From positions 1-53,619 of the forward strand of contig JAFTDN010000177.1 in the NCBI GenBank assembly GCA_017454165.1: a DNA stretch of 53,619 nucleotides. The letters run 5' to 3'. Each line of letters opens with the position of its first letter. Position 1 is the first letter of the stretch. The stretch is from Bacteroidales bacterium (GTDB taxonomy: Bacteria > Bacteroidota > Bacteroidia > Bacteroidales > Tenuifilaceae). The notes beneath the pieces were generated by a model. That model saw nothing but the letters and a program-made list of their open reading frames with translations. It was not told where the DNA came from and did no database searches. The position numbers and the translations under genes were made by a program. This document shows, piece by piece, positions 7,680 to 16,224 of the stretch.

Positions 7680-9611
7680 ATGAAACGGATCAGCTCAATT
7701 TTGGCCGTGCTGCTGAGCAGCATCAGCCTAGCGCTGGCTCAGGCCCCCCAAAGCTTCTCGTACCAAGCGGTGCTGCGCGGCTCCAATGGCGAGGTTCTGG
7801 CCAATAAAGACGTAACCATGCGCATTACCCTGCGCTCGGGCTCGCCCGAGGGCGACGCCCAGTATGCGGAAACCCACGAGGGCAAGACCACAGCCAGCGG
7901 TGTGCTGGCTGTGGCCGTGGGTGCGGGCAAGTCCCCCTCAGCCGAGTTTACCAAGGTGCCGTGGCAGGACGGCATATTCATGCAGGTGGAGATTAGCGAG
8001 GGGGGCAGCAACTTCACCAACCTGGGCACCACCCAAATACTGGCCGTACCCTACGCCCTCTACGCCCAAAACGCGGCTGAGGCAGGGGTAGCCCTGACCG
8101 CCACCGAGGCTACCCGCGCCTCGGAGCTATCGCAAACCCACCCAGTGGTCATATCGCCATCGGCCAACCACCCCAAGGACGCGCCCATTTTCACCGTGCG
8201 CAACTCAGCGGGCAAGGTGGTGTTCGAGGTGTACGAAGACGGTGTGCATAGCTACGTTGCCTCCAGCTCGCGCGATGGCAGCAAGAGCGGATTCGTGGTG
8301 GCCGACCTAGGCCAGCCCACCAACGAGCTGCTCGCGGTAACCACCGACAGCATCCGCTTCTACATCAACAGCGCAAACGACCGCAGCCCCCGAGGCGGAT
8401 TTGCCGTGGCTGGCCGTTTGGGCCGCGCTAGCGAGCTACCCTATCTAGCCGTAACATCCACGTCCACCGAGGTTTACTTCGATGAGGAGCCAAACGGCGG
8501 CACCCGCAGCCCACGCGGCGGCTTCGCCGTGGCTGGCCGCCTAGGCCGCGAGGCCAGCAGCGCCGAGTACCTGAGCGTAACGCCGTCCAGCACCCAGATT
8601 ACCATCGATGAGACCCAGCACCGCAGCCCACGCGGCGGATTCGCCGTGGCTGGCCGCCTGGGCCGCGCCGATGAGCTGCCCAGCCTACTGCACGTATCAC
8701 CCGATAGCACCCGCATCTACATCAACGATGGCACCCGCAGCCCACGCGGCGGCTTCGCTGTGGCTGGCCGCCTAGGCCGCGGCCTACGCGCCTCGGGCCG
8801 CAACTACTTTGAGGTTACAGCCAACAACGCCAACATCACCTTCGGCAGCAGCAGCACAGGCCAGAACGACATAGGCAGCTTTGTGGTGGGCGACATGCAG
8901 GGCAACAACTACATGGTGGTGAACAAGGACAAGGCCACGTTCAACCAAATATACTCTGAGGGCGACCTGCTGGTGGGCGGACGCGCCAGCGGTGCTCGCA
9001 ACTACGTGGGCCAGCCTGGGGCCAACCTCAGCGTTACAGGCCAGGGCGATGTGCCCACCACCAAGCTCAGCTCCATGACCTGGACCGCAGCCGACATCAA
9101 AACCGCGCAGCTCAAGAACGGCAACCCGCTACGGACCGAAACCCACTACCTTGCAGGTGGCAACTACATATTCTACTTCTGGGAGGCCGTAAAAAATGAC
9201 CAGCTCTGCCCCGACGGATGGCACATAGCCACCAAGGCTGACTGGGAGCAGCTATTCGAGCTGCTCGATGCCAACAAGCAGGCCGATGCTACGGAAACAG
9301 GCGTAACCAACTACACGGGCTTTGTGGAGCTGGTGCTCGACCCCAACGGCAACTGGGCCAACAAGCCCGCTGGCATGGAGCTTACCAACACCACTGGCTT
9401 CTCGGTGTGCGCTGGCGTGGTGAGCTACGACACCAGCAACGAGATGGTGATAGACAACACCGCCGCCAAGTACTGGGCGCTAGATAACGGTGAGCCAACA
9501 ATGGTCACCTTCAACACCCAGCGCGCCCGCATCCATGGAGCTGGCAGCATAACGGTGCAAAACGCCAAAACCGACCAGGTGGGCACCGTGCGCTGCGTGA
9601 AGAACAACTAA
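7680..9611 (+). CDS. Exported FISUMP-type repeat protein, shorter paralogue
   Basis: A 643-residue paralogue of the preceding protein. ATG 7680 begins a good signal peptide (MKRISSILAVLLSSISLALA). The N-terminal beta domain (about 22-150) matches its neighbour closely (ALPYALYA versus AVPYALYA). A degenerate repeat (SGFVVADLG) precedes four full copies of RSPRGGFAVAGRLGR near residues 235, 276, 315 and 353. One FISUMP domain forms the C-terminus, with CPDGWHIATKADW and the closing GTVRCVKNN. The fibronectin-like middle and second FISUMP domain of the neighbour are missing. The two genes are separated by only 51 nt and arose by tandem duplication or have been homogenised. Role unknown; surface exposure is an inference from the family. 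Confidence 0.82.
   Translation: MKRISSILAVLLSSISLALAQAPQSFSYQAVLRGSNGEVLANKDVTMRITLRSGSPEGDAQYAETHEGKTTASGVLAVAVGAGKSPSAEFTKVPWQDGIFMQVEISEGGSNFTNLGTTQILAVPYALYAQNAAEAGVALTATEATRASELSQTHPVVISPSANHPKDAPIFTVRNSAGKVVFEVYEDGVHSYVASSSRDGSKSGFVVADLGQPTNELLAVTTDSIRFYINSANDRSPRGGFAVAGRLGRASELPYLAVTSTSTEVYFDEEPNGGTRSPRGGFAVAGRLGREASSAEYLSVTPSSTQITIDETQHRSPRGGFAVAGRLGRADELPSLLHVSPDSTRIYINDGTRSPRGGFAVAGRLGRGLRASGRNYFEVTANNANITFGSSSTGQNDIGSFVVGDMQGNNYMVVNKDKATFNQIYSEGDLLVGGRASGARNYVGQPGANLSVTGQGDVPTTKLSSMTWTAADIKTAQLKNGNPLRTETHYLAGGNYIFYFWEAVKNDQLCPDGWHIATKADWEQLFELLDANKQADATETGVTNYTGFVELVLDPNGNWANKPAGMELTNTTGFSVCAGVVSYDTSNEMVIDNTAAKYWALDNGEPTMVTFNTQRARIHGAGSITVQNAKTDQVGTVRCVKNN
8382..8785 (+). repeat. 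Four in-frame RSPRGGFAVAGRLGR repeats (gene at 7680)
   Basis: Copies begin at 8382, 8505, 8622 and 8736, giving units of 41, 39 and 38 residues. The core codons are the same as in the array at 4845-5245, so the two genes share long stretches of DNA identity that could recombine. Confidence 0.9.
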
Positions 9612-9628
9612 GCACTCAACGCCAATCA

Positions 9629-9664
9629 AAAAAAGGGGATGCCGAACGGGCATCCCTTTTTTTG
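9629..9664. terminator. Bidirectional intrinsic terminator
   Basis: GGGATGCC (9636-9643) pairs with GGCATCCC (9649-9656) around a 5-nt loop, flanked by an A-run before and a T-run after. It ends the FISUMP transcript. Confidence 0.9.
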
Positions 9665-9697
9665 CGCCACCATGCCCGCACTTTGCCCACAAATACC

Positions 9698-9705
9698 TAA
9701 TTTTG
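9698..9705 (+). promoter_or_regulatory. Probable -7 box of glyQS
   Basis: TAATTTTG fits TAnnTTTG and lies 55 nt before the GlyRS start codon, after the terminator at 9629-9664. No convincing -33 box. Confidence 0.55.
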
Positions 9706-9760
9706 CATCAACCACGGCGCACCCATACCTCCGCGCCAGCAAAAACAGCAAAACGACCCC

Positions 9761-11311
9761 ATGACCCAGGAAGAACTGTTCAAAAAACTGATAGCCCACT
9801 GCAAGGAGTACGGCTTCGTGTTCCCATCTAGCGAAATATACGATGGACTGAGCGCCGTGTACGACTACGGCCAAAACGGCGTGGAGCTCAAGAACAACAT
9901 CCGTCGCTATTGGTGGGAGGCCATGACCCGCCTACACCAGAACATTGTGGGTATCGATGCAGCAATTTTCATGCATCCCAAAACCTGGGTGGCCTCGGGC
10001 CATGTGGGCGCGTTCAACGACCCACTAATCGACAATCGCGATAGCAAAAAACGCTACCGCGCCGATGTGCTGGTGGAGGACTGGGCGCAGAAGCAGGAGG
10101 ACAAAATCAACAAGGAGGTGGAAAAGGCCCGCAAGCGCTTTGGCGATAGCTTCGATGAGGCCATGTTCCGCCAAACCAACCCCCGCGTGCTGGAGTATCA
10201 GCAGCGCATCGATAGCGCCCTGCAGCGCCTCAACTCGGCCCTAGCCGAAGGCCGCTTGGCCGATGTGAAGCAGCTCATTGAGGAGCTGGAGATCGCCTGC
10301 CCTATTTCGGGTACTAAGAACTGGACCGATGTGCGCCAGTTCAACCGGATGTTCGAAACCAAGCTGGGCTCGGTGTCCGACGATGCCAACAGCATCTACT
10401 TGCGCCCCGAAACGGCTCAGGGCATATTTGTGAACTATCTGAACGTGCAGAAAACCGGACGCATGAAATTGCCCTTCGGCATAGCCCAGGTGGGCAAGGC
10501 GTTCCGTAACGAGATCGTGGCACGGCAATTCATCTTCCGTATGCGCGAATTTGAGCAGATGGAGATGCAGGTCTTTGTGCGCCCCGGCGAGGAGATGCAG
10601 TGGTACGAGTACTGGAAGCAGTTCCGCCTACGCTGGCACGTGGCCATGGGCTTCGGGGCCGACAACTACCGCTTCCACAAGCACGAGAAGCTGGCCCACT
10701 ACGCCAACGCTGCCTCCGACATCGAGTTCCGCTTCCCGTTCGGGTTCAAGGAGGTGGAGGGCATCCACTCGCGCACCGACTTCGACCTTGGCAACCACCA
10801 GCGCGAGTCGGGCCGCAAGCTGCAATACTTCGACCCCGACAGCGGCCAGAGCTACGTGCCCTACGTGGTGGAGACCTCCATCGGCTTGGATCGCACATTC
10901 CTGCTCGTGCTATCGTCGGCCTACTGCGAGGAGCAGCTCACCAAGGACGATGGCAGCACCGATGAGCGCGTGGTGCTGCGCATACCGCCCGCCCTAGCCC
11001 CCGTGAAGCTGGCCGTGTTCCCGCTGCTCAAGAAAGACGGCCTACCCGAGGCCGCCCAGAAGATAATGGACGAGCTCAAGTTCGACTTCGCCTGCCAGTA
11101 CGAGGAGAAAGACTCCATTGGCAAACGCTACCGCCGCCACGATGCCATCGGTACGCCTTTCTGCATCACGGTGGACCATCAAACACTTGAAGATCAGACC
11201 GTAACCATACGCCACCGCGACACCATGGCGCAGGAGCGCGTACCCGTGTCGAGCCTACGCTCACTGCTCACCGAGAAGGTATCGCTGGCCTCGCTGCTGA
11301 GGCAGATATAA
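9761..11311 (+). CDS. glyQS: Glycyl-tRNA synthetase, dimeric alpha2 type
   Basis: A 516-residue class II aminoacyl-tRNA synthetase that attaches glycine to tRNA-Gly in the cytoplasm. It is the single-chain alpha2 type also found in eukaryotes and archaea, not the alpha2-beta2 enzyme of E. coli. The N-terminus (YGFVFPSSEIYDGLSAVYDY) and the WVASGHVGAFNDP segment are diagnostic. Class II motif 2 is FRNEI followed by FRMREFEQMEM at about 248-268, and motif 3 lies around ETSIGLDRTF near residue 374. The C-terminal anticodon-binding domain runs from about 410 to the end. Length fits the bacterial family. Own promoter and an upstream terminator suggest independent transcription; a small unknown gene follows 2 nt after the stop. 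Confidence 0.97.
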   Translation: MTQEELFKKLIAHCKEYGFVFPSSEIYDGLSAVYDYGQNGVELKNNIRRYWWEAMTRLHQNIVGIDAAIFMHPKTWVASGHVGAFNDPLIDNRDSKKRYRADVLVEDWAQKQEDKINKEVEKARKRFGDSFDEAMFRQTNPRVLEYQQRIDSALQRLNSALAEGRLADVKQLIEELEIACPISGTKNWTDVRQFNRMFETKLGSVSDDANSIYLRPETAQGIFVNYLNVQKTGRMKLPFGIAQVGKAFRNEIVARQFIFRMREFEQMEMQVFVRPGEEMQWYEYWKQFRLRWHVAMGFGADNYRFHKHEKLAHYANAASDIEFRFPFGFKEVEGIHSRTDFDLGNHQRESGRKLQYFDPDSGQSYVPYVVETSIGLDRTFLLVLSSAYCEEQLTKDDGSTDERVVLRIPPALAPVKLAVFPLLKKDGLPEAAQKIMDELKFDFACQYEEKDSIGKRYRRHDAIGTPFCITVDHQTLEDQTVTIRHRDTMAQERVPVSSLRSLLTEKVSLASLLRQI

Positions 11312-11313
11312 AC

Positions 11314-11655
11314 ATGAAAACAGAAAAACGCGGAAACCATTGGACTGCATACCATGACCCCGAAACCAACCGGTATTTTGCTAGAATTATGTACATAAAC
11401 CGCGAGGGACTGGAGCAGTACGACTATGAGATAACGCCTGAAATTTATGGTAGGCTCGGCACTTTTGCCGACGACACGGAGAACGAAAGGCTGATAAGAA
11501 CCGCTAAATTGGCATATTCGTTTGAAAACACGATGTACGGCACCCTCGGCCCCGAGAGAACGGTTTGGGACGATGAGGCCCATGAAGCAATGCGACAGCG
11601 CGATAAGAGGACAAAAGAGAAGAGCAGAAAAGGGAAGGGAAAGCATAAGGAATGA
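11314..11655 (+). CDS. Hypothetical protein downstream of glyQS
   Basis: A 113-residue protein I do not recognise. It starts 2 nt after the glyQS stop codon, so it is probably cotranslated with it. The first 60 residues look folded and contain many aromatics (WTAYHDPETNRYFARIMYINREGLEQYDYEIT); the last 25 are a highly basic tail rich in Lys and Arg (RDKRTKEKSRKGKGKHKE), of the kind that binds nucleic acid. No membrane segment or signal peptide. Base composition is clearly more AT-rich than the synthetase gene before it. Coupling to a tRNA synthetase and the basic tail hint at an RNA-related role, but that is inference only. Confidence 0.7.
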   Translation: MKTEKRGNHWTAYHDPETNRYFARIMYINREGLEQYDYEITPEIYGRLGTFADDTENERLIRTAKLAYSFENTMYGTLGPERTVWDDEAHEAMRQRDKRTKEKSRKGKGKHKE

Positions 11656-11735
11656 GCCTTTGTCTTGACAAATCGATGTTTTTGCAGGGAATGGAATGGA
11701 TTTCTGACAATTAGATAGCTACACACAAATAGAGC

Positions 11736-11765
11736 AAAGGCTCACCTGCGGGTGAGCCTTTTTGT
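11736..11765 (+). terminator. Intrinsic terminator after glyQS unit
   Basis: AAAGGCTCACC (11736-11746) pairs with GGTGAGCCTTT (11751-11761) around a 4-nt loop, followed by more T residues. It separates the plus-strand glyQS unit from the convergent thyA gene. Confidence 0.88.
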
Positions 11766-11782
11766 TTGCGCCTACGCGGATC

Positions 11783-12577
11783 CTACACCGCCACCTGGGC
11801 TTTGATATGCGGATGGGGATCGTAGCCCAGCAGCTCGAAGTCCCCATAGCTGAAGCCAAAGATGTCGTGCACCTCGGGGTTCAAGCGCATGGTGGGCAGA
11901 GGGAGCGGCTCACGGCCCAGCTGCAGCCGCGCCTGCTCAATGTGGTTGAGGTAGATGTGGGCATCGCCCAGCGTGTGGATGAACTCACCGGGCTGTAGGC
12001 CACACACCTGTGCCATCATCAGGGTGAGCAGGGCGTAGGAGGCAATGTTGAACGGCACCCCCAGGAAGGTGTCGGCGCTGCGCTGATAGAGCATGCACGA
12101 CAGGCGGCCCCGGGCCACGTAGAACTGGAACATCACGTGGCATGGAGGCAGGGCCATGCGATCGATGTCGGCCACGTTCCACGCGCTCACTATGTGGCGA
12201 CGCGAGTCGGGGTTGGTGCGCAGCGAGCGCACCACCTGCGCAATCTGGTCAATGTGGCCCCCATCGGGGGTTGGCCACGAGCGCCACTGGTGGCCGTAGA
12301 TGGGGCCCAGCTCGCCGCGCTCATCGGCCCACTCGTCCCATATTGACACGCCGTGGGCGTTGAGGGGGCCTATGTTGGTGCAGCCATTGAGGAACCACAG
12401 CAACTCGTGCACTATGGACTTGAGGTGGAGCTTCTGAGTGGTGAGCAGGGGGAAGCCCTGCCCCAGGTCGAAGCGCATTTGGTGCCCGAATATGCTGATG
12501 GTGCCCGTGCCCGTGCGGTCGTCCTTGCGGGTGCCACGCTCCATAATGGAGCGCAGCAGGTGTAGGTACTGTTGCAT
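11783..12577 (-). CDS. thyA: Thymidylate synthase
   Basis: Makes dTMP from dUMP using methylene-tetrahydrofolate. From the ATG at 12577 the protein has 264 residues, exactly the E. coli length, and begins MQQYLHLL like other ThyA proteins; a longer start at 12592 would add five residues and abut a palindrome, so I prefer 12577. The catalytic cysteine is C146 in the PPCHVMFQF motif, at the same position as in E. coli. The substrate-binding segments DRTGTGT, the WFLNG segment and the C-terminal [16 protein letters not shown] are intact. It lies downstream of trxA on the same strand, separated by a strong palindrome. Confidence 0.97.
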   Translation of the reverse strand: MQQYLHLLRSIMERGTRKDDRTGTGTISIFGHQMRFDLGQGFPLLTTQKLHLKSIVHELLWFLNGCTNIGPLNAHGVSIWDEWADERGELGPIYGHQWRSWPTPDGGHIDQIAQVVRSLRTNPDSRRHIVSAWNVADIDRMALPPCHVMFQFYVARGRLSCMLYQRSADTFLGVPFNIASYALLTLMMAQVCGLQPGEFIHTLGDAHIYLNHIEQARLQLGREPLPLPTMRLNPEVHDIFGFSYGDFELLGYDPHPHIKAQVAV

Positions 12578-12593
12578 ATGTAGGAGACGCAAC

Positions 12594-12619
12594 GCCCCTG
12601 AAGCTCGAGCTTCAGGGGC
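12594..12619. promoter_or_regulatory. Perfect 26-base palindrome between trxA and thyA
   Basis: GCCCCTGAAGCTC followed directly by its exact reverse complement. As RNA it would form an 11-bp stem with a TCGA loop. There is no T-run on the minus strand after it, so it is either a poor terminator for trxA or a structure in the thyA leader, 16 nt before the start codon. Confidence 0.75.
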
Positions 12620-12635
12620 ATTCGTTGGAAATCGG

Positions 12636-12953
12636 CTACAGTATAGCGTCGAGCTTGGCCGCGATGGTGGGCTTGGGGGCCGCCCCCACCTGTTTGTCGA
12701 CCACCTCGCCGTTTTTGATGTAGAGCAGGGTAGGGATGTTGCGGATGCCGAAGCGGGCAGCCGTATCGGGGCAGTCGTCCACGTTCACCTTAACCACGAT
12801 GGCGCGGTCGGCGTACTCATCGGCGATTTGCTCCACCAGGGGGGCCACCATGCGGCAGGGGCCGCACCATTCCGCCCAGAAGTCCACCAGGGCGGGTTTG
12901 CCACCGTTCATCACCACGGTGTCGAAGTTGGAGTCGTTAACTTGCTGTGCCAT
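12636..12953 (-). CDS. trxA: Thioredoxin
   Basis: A 105-residue cytoplasmic thioredoxin that reduces protein disulfides. The active site is W29-C30-G31-P32-C33 in the classical context [15 protein letters not shown], and the cis-proline loop follows in the segment [13 protein letters not shown]. No signal peptide, unlike the TlpA-type proteins elsewhere in this window. The length is standard. It lies 76 nt downstream of deoC with a weak -7-like box between them, so it may have its own promoter. Confidence 0.96.
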   Translation of the reverse strand: MAQQVNDSNFDTVVMNGGKPALVDFWAEWCGPCRMVAPLVEQIADEYADRAIVVKVNVDDCPDTAARFGIRNIPTLLYIKNGEVVDKQVGAAPKPTIAAKLDAIL

Positions 12954-12993
12954 ATCTATTTGTCTTTATAGTTTACGTTCATCGCTCATCTTG

Positions 12994-13001
12994 TAAAGGT
13001 A
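12994..13001 (-). promoter_or_regulatory. Possible -7 box of trxA
   Basis: Minus-strand TACCTTTA differs from TAnnTTTG at the last base and lies about 40 nt before the trxA start. Weak. Confidence 0.3.
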
Positions 13002-13029
13002 GCAAAAAAAGCAGGGTCGCAACGCCATT

Positions 13030-13905
13030 TTAAAAATACTTAACCTCGCTCCCCACGATGGCCGACATCAGGCTGTTGGCCATGCGGCTGGCGCCCAGGC
13101 GGAACAGCTCAGGGGTAATCCATTCCTCGCCCAGCACGTGGTTCACCACGCAGTAGTAGAGCAGGGCGTCGTCGCTGTCGGTCATGCCGCCTGCGGGCTT
13201 TATACCCACGCGGCGCCCCGTGGCCTGATGGTACTCCTTGATGCTCTGGCACATGGCGTATACGGCCTCGGGGGTGGCGGCGGGGTTCAGCTTGCCTGTC
13301 GATGTTTTTATGAAGTCGGCACCAGCCTCCATGGCCAAAAACGATGCCAGCTTCACATCGCGCAGCGATGGTATGAGGCCCGTCTCGAGTATCACCTTCA
13401 GGTGGTGCTCGCCGCAGATGCTCTTGAGCTGGCGCAGCTCATCGTACACGGCGGAGTAGCTGCCCTCGAGGAATGCTCCGCATGAGATTACCACATCGAG
13501 CTCATCGGCACCCGCCTCTAGGGTGCGGCGGCACTCATCGAGCTTCACCTCGATGAAGGTCTGCGAGGATGGGAAGCCAGCGGCCACGGCGGTCACACGC
13601 ACCCCCGGTGCTTTTAGGCTCCCGCGCACTGCGGGCACCAGGGTGGGGTAAACGCAGATGGCGGCCACGTTGGGCATGTCGGGGCCGAAGTGGTCGGGCA
13701 GGGCGTTCACCCGGTGGGCGAACTGCATACCGCGTGCGGGGCCATCGGAGGGGTTCAGGGTGGTGAGGTCGATGCTGGCAAGGCAGCGCTTCAGGGCTAT
13801 CGCGTTGGCCTTGTTGGCCTGGGCGGCTGCGCCGATGTGCATCAGGCTGGTACGAACGGCGGCCTCATCGATGTCGAGGTTGAATTTTTTTTCGATGTTG
13901 AGCAT
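13030..13905 (-). CDS. deoC: Deoxyribose-phosphate aldolase
   Basis: A 291-residue class I aldolase that splits 2-deoxyribose-5-phosphate into glyceraldehyde-3-phosphate and acetaldehyde in deoxynucleoside salvage. The Schiff-base lysine is K200 in ADFIKTSTGK; D137 in ELDVVIS and K236 in GIKPAGG complete the proton relay seen in E. coli DeoC. It is about 30 residues longer than the E. coli enzyme, mainly at the N-terminus. It is the last member of a minus-strand run with mazG and dtd just upstream; a -7 box inside the end of mazG could give it its own transcript. Neighbouring thyA and the MazG protein also belong to nucleotide metabolism. Confidence 0.95.
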   Translation of the reverse strand: MLNIEKKFNLDIDEAAVRTSLMHIGAAAQANKANAIALKRCLASIDLTTLNPSDGPARGMQFAHRVNALPDHFGPDMPNVAAICVYPTLVPAVRGSLKAPGVRVTAVAAGFPSSQTFIEVKLDECRRTLEAGADELDVVISCGAFLEGSYSAVYDELRQLKSICGEHHLKVILETGLIPSLRDVKLASFLAMEAGADFIKTSTGKLNPAATPEAVYAMCQSIKEYHQATGRRVGIKPAGGMTDSDDALLYYCVVNHVLGEEWITPELFRLGASRMANSLMSAIVGSEVKYF

Positions 13906-13926
13906 GGGCGGGCATGTTTGAACCTA

Positions 13927-13934
13927 CAAAGTTA
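13927..13934 (-). promoter_or_regulatory. Probable -7 box of deoC
   Basis: Minus-strand TAACTTTG fits TAnnTTTG, 22 nt before the deoC start, overlapping the last codons of the MazG-like gene. No clear -33 box. Confidence 0.5.
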
Positions 13935-14273
13935 TAACAATTTTGGGTTTTCGAGATGCCTCTGGGCATCGCGCTTCGATTTCTTGTCGATGCTGCGCAG
14001 CAGGGCCTGGGCGAGGTTGGTGCCGGTTTGGTTGGCTAAGCATATCAGCACGAATAGCACGTCGGCCAGCTCATCGGCCAGGGCCTCGGGGTGCTCGCCG
14101 GCCTTGAACGACTGCTCGCCGAATCGGCGGGCGGCTATGCGGGCTAGCTCTCCCACCTCCTCCATGAGCAGGGCCATGTTGGTGAGCTCGTTGAAGTAGC
14201 GCACTCCAAGGGTTTTAATCCACTCATCAACAATCTGCTGTGCTTGGTCAATGGTCAATTGATGCGCGTCCAT
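13932..14273 (-). CDS. MazG-like nucleotide pyrophosphohydrolase
   Basis: A 113-residue all-alpha NTP pyrophosphatase of the MazG superfamily (single-domain type). The metal-binding signature is visible as E38-E39-V-G-E42 in the first half and E68-L-A-D71 in the second, the usual ExxE...ExxD arrangement. Such proteins hydrolyse (d)NTPs to the monophosphate, usually to remove noncanonical nucleotides. The start lies 3 nt after the dtd stop codon, so translation is probably coupled. The pairing with dtd (removal of wrongly charged D-amino acids) and deoC suggests a small housekeeping or quality-control operon. The exact substrate cannot be read from the sequence. Confidence 0.9.
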   Translation of the reverse strand: MDAHQLTIDQAQQIVDEWIKTLGVRYFNELTNMALLMEEVGELARIAARRFGEQSFKAGEHPEALADELADVLFVLICLANQTGTNLAQALLRSIDKKSKRDAQRHLENPKLL

Positions 14274-14276
14274 GGG

Positions 14277-14729
14277 CTACTCTCGGTTCTTGGTGTCGAT
14301 GATTATGGTAACCGGGCCATCGTTGAGCAGGTGCACCTGCATGTTGGCCCCAAAGCTCCCCGTCTGCACGGGCTGGCCCAGCACCCGCTCCAGCGTGTTC
14401 ACAAACTCCTCATAGAGCGTGAGGGCCACATCGGCGGGGGCCGCGCCCACGAACGAGGGGCGGCTGCCCTTTTTGGTGCGGGCGTGCAGGGTGAACTGGC
14501 TCACCACCAGCACCTGGCCGCCCACATCGGGCAGGGCGAGGTTCATGGCTCCCTGCCCGTCATCGAATATGCGCAGGCTGGCCACCTTGGCGGCCAGCCA
14601 CTGCAGGTCATCGGCGGTGTCGCTGGGCTCAAAACCCACGAGCAGCAGCAGCCCAGGGCCGATCTGGCCCACCACCTGCCGATCCACCTCCACGCGGGCG
14701 TGGAGCACCCGTTGTATCACAGTTCTCAT
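14277..14729 (-). CDS. dtd: D-aminoacyl-tRNA deacylase
   Basis: A 150-residue cytoplasmic enzyme that removes D-amino acids (and misloaded glycine) from tRNA. Both family motifs are present: SQFTL at 77-81 and the Gly-cisPro motif G138-P139-V-T141 in NDGPVT, which gives chiral proofreading. The N-terminus MRTVIQRVLHARVEV is typical. The length matches the family. It sits between the AEC transporter (21 nt upstream) and the MazG-like gene (3 nt downstream), all on the minus strand. Confidence 0.95.
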   Translation of the reverse strand: MRTVIQRVLHARVEVDRQVVGQIGPGLLLLVGFEPSDTADDLQWLAAKVASLRIFDDGQGAMNLALPDVGGQVLVVSQFTLHARTKKGSRPSFVGAAPADVALTLYEEFVNTLERVLGQPVQTGSFGANMQVHLLNDGPVTIIIDTKNRE

Positions 14730-14750
14730 ATATAATTGACAATCAATGTA

Positions 14751-15704
14751 TCACAATCCATAAAGAGCACCTAGCAGGCGATAGATAATGGGTAGCGACA
14801 TCAAGCTTAGAACGGTGGTTATCAGCATGTTGGACGCAGCCAGCTCGAAGCTGCCCCCGTAGCGCTTGGTGAGCACCACCACTATGGTCTGGCATGGCAT
14901 GGCCGCCTCGAGCACCAGCACCGCAAAGGCGGCGAAGTCGAGCCTGATACCCATGGCCCCCAGCAGGTGGAAGTAGGCCAGGGCCAGCATCGCCGGCAGC
15001 AGCAGCAGCTTGTTGGCCGCCACCACGTAGATGCTGGGCCGCTTTAGGGCCGTCCGCAGCCCTATGCCCGAGAGCAGCGCGCCCACGTATAGCATCGACA
15101 GCGGGCTGGTGCACTGGCCCACGCTGGCCAGCGCATCGATGAGCAGGTGGGGCAACGGTGGGTGCACCACGAGCAGCAGCAGGCCCATACCCAGCGCAAT
15201 GGGGTTGATGTTGATGAGGCCCCGCAGCCCGCCCCGCTGCTGGCCCTGGCTCAGGCGGTAGATGCCGTAGGTGAAGGTTACCACATTGGAGGCCAGCTGG
15301 TATACCGCGCCGTAGAGCACACCCGTGCCGTCGGGGAACAGGGCCGCGAGGATGGGGAAGCCCAAGAAGACGATGTTGCCGAACATGGTGTGGAGCGTGT
15401 GCACCGTGGCATCGGGCGGCGGCAGGCGCATGGCCCGCGAGGCGGCGGCGCCCACCAGCATGAGCGCGCCCAGGTTGGCGAAGGTGAGGCCGCCCACCCA
15501 CAGCACGTTGCGCAGCACGGCGGGCTCGAACTCGGCGCGGGCAAAGGTGGACAGGATGAGGCAGGGCAACGTGATGTCGATGATGATGCGCGACAGGGCC
15601 TCCTGCATGGCCCCGGTGATGATGCCCGCACGGGCCAGCATCGCGCCCAGCAGCACTAGCACTCCTAGCATAAGCTGCTGATTCAGAATAAGGTTGGCCT
15701 CCAT
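14751..15704 (-). CDS. AEC (auxin efflux carrier) family transporter
   Basis: A 317-residue inner membrane protein with about ten hydrophobic segments, of the AEC / membrane transport protein family. Characteristic features are the N-terminal LMLGVLVLLGAMLARAG, the break motif SRIIIDITLPCLILSTF in the first repeat, and the matching C-terminal repeat with EAAMPCQTIVVVLTKRYGG. Bacterial members carry small carboxylates or amino-acid-related compounds. The start is 31 nt after the stop of an Lrp/AsnC regulator, so the regulator probably controls this exporter, as is common for amino acid efflux systems. Substrate unknown. Confidence 0.9.
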   Translation of the reverse strand: MEANLILNQQLMLGVLVLLGAMLARAGIITGAMQEALSRIIIDITLPCLILSTFARAEFEPAVLRNVLWVGGLTFANLGALMLVGAAASRAMRLPPPDATVHTLHTMFGNIVFLGFPILAALFPDGTGVLYGAVYQLASNVVTFTYGIYRLSQGQQRGGLRGLININPIALGMGLLLLVVHPPLPHLLIDALASVGQCTSPLSMLYVGALLSGIGLRTALKRPSIYVVAANKLLLLPAMLALAYFHLLGAMGIRLDFAAFAVLVLEAAMPCQTIVVVLTKRYGGSFELAASNMLITTVLSLMSLPIIYRLLGALYGL

Positions 15705-15735
15705 GTGGGCGTAGGTTTGACGCTTGACGAAAGGG

Positions 15736-16224
15736 CTAGCGGCCCAGCACCCCCCGATCCTTTACGTACACGGGGCGCTCTATGGCGCGGTCGAGCGAGA
15801 TGAAGGTCTCGGTGCGCGATATGCCCTCGATGTTCTGGATGTTGTTCACCAGCACGTCCATCAGGTGCTCGTTGTTGCGGCAGTACATCTTGACGAGCAT
15901 GGCGAACTGCCCCGTAATGAAATGGCACTCCACCACCTCGGGCATCTGGCGCAGGCGCTCCACCACATCGGTATAGCGGTTGGTGGACACCAGCTCGATG
16001 CCCACGAAGCAGCACACGTCGAAGCCCATGGCCTTCTCGCCGACCACCACGCGTGAGCCATCAATGATGCCCGCCTCCTCCATCTTGCGTACCCGCTGGT
16101 GGATGGCCGCCCCCGAGATGCCGCATTCACGCGCAATCTCCAAAAAGGGCATACGGGCGTTCTTCACTAGGTACGACAGGATTTTTTGGTCGATCGCATC
16201 GACCTTGTATCCGCTCTCTGGCAT
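15736..16224 (-). CDS. Lrp/AsnC family transcriptional regulator
   Basis: A 162-residue regulator. Residues 8-60 form the winged helix-turn-helix (DAIDQKILSYLVKNARMPFLEIARECGISGAAIHQRVRKMEEAGII), and residues about 70-150 form the RAM/AsnC ligand-binding and oligomerisation domain (CCFVGIELVSTNRY, VVECHFITGQFAMLVKM). Such proteins sense amino acids or related effectors. It is first in a minus-strand run with the AEC transporter, dtd, mazG and deoC. The sequence before it (16225-16300) is AT-rich with short inverted segments such as TTACG...CGTAA, a plausible autoregulatory site, but I cannot define an operator. Confidence 0.93.
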   Translation of the reverse strand: MPESGYKVDAIDQKILSYLVKNARMPFLEIARECGISGAAIHQRVRKMEEAGIIDGSRVVVGEKAMGFDVCCFVGIELVSTNRYTDVVERLRQMPEVVECHFITGQFAMLVKMYCRNNEHLMDVLVNNIQNIEGISRTETFISLDRAIERPVYVKDRGVLGR

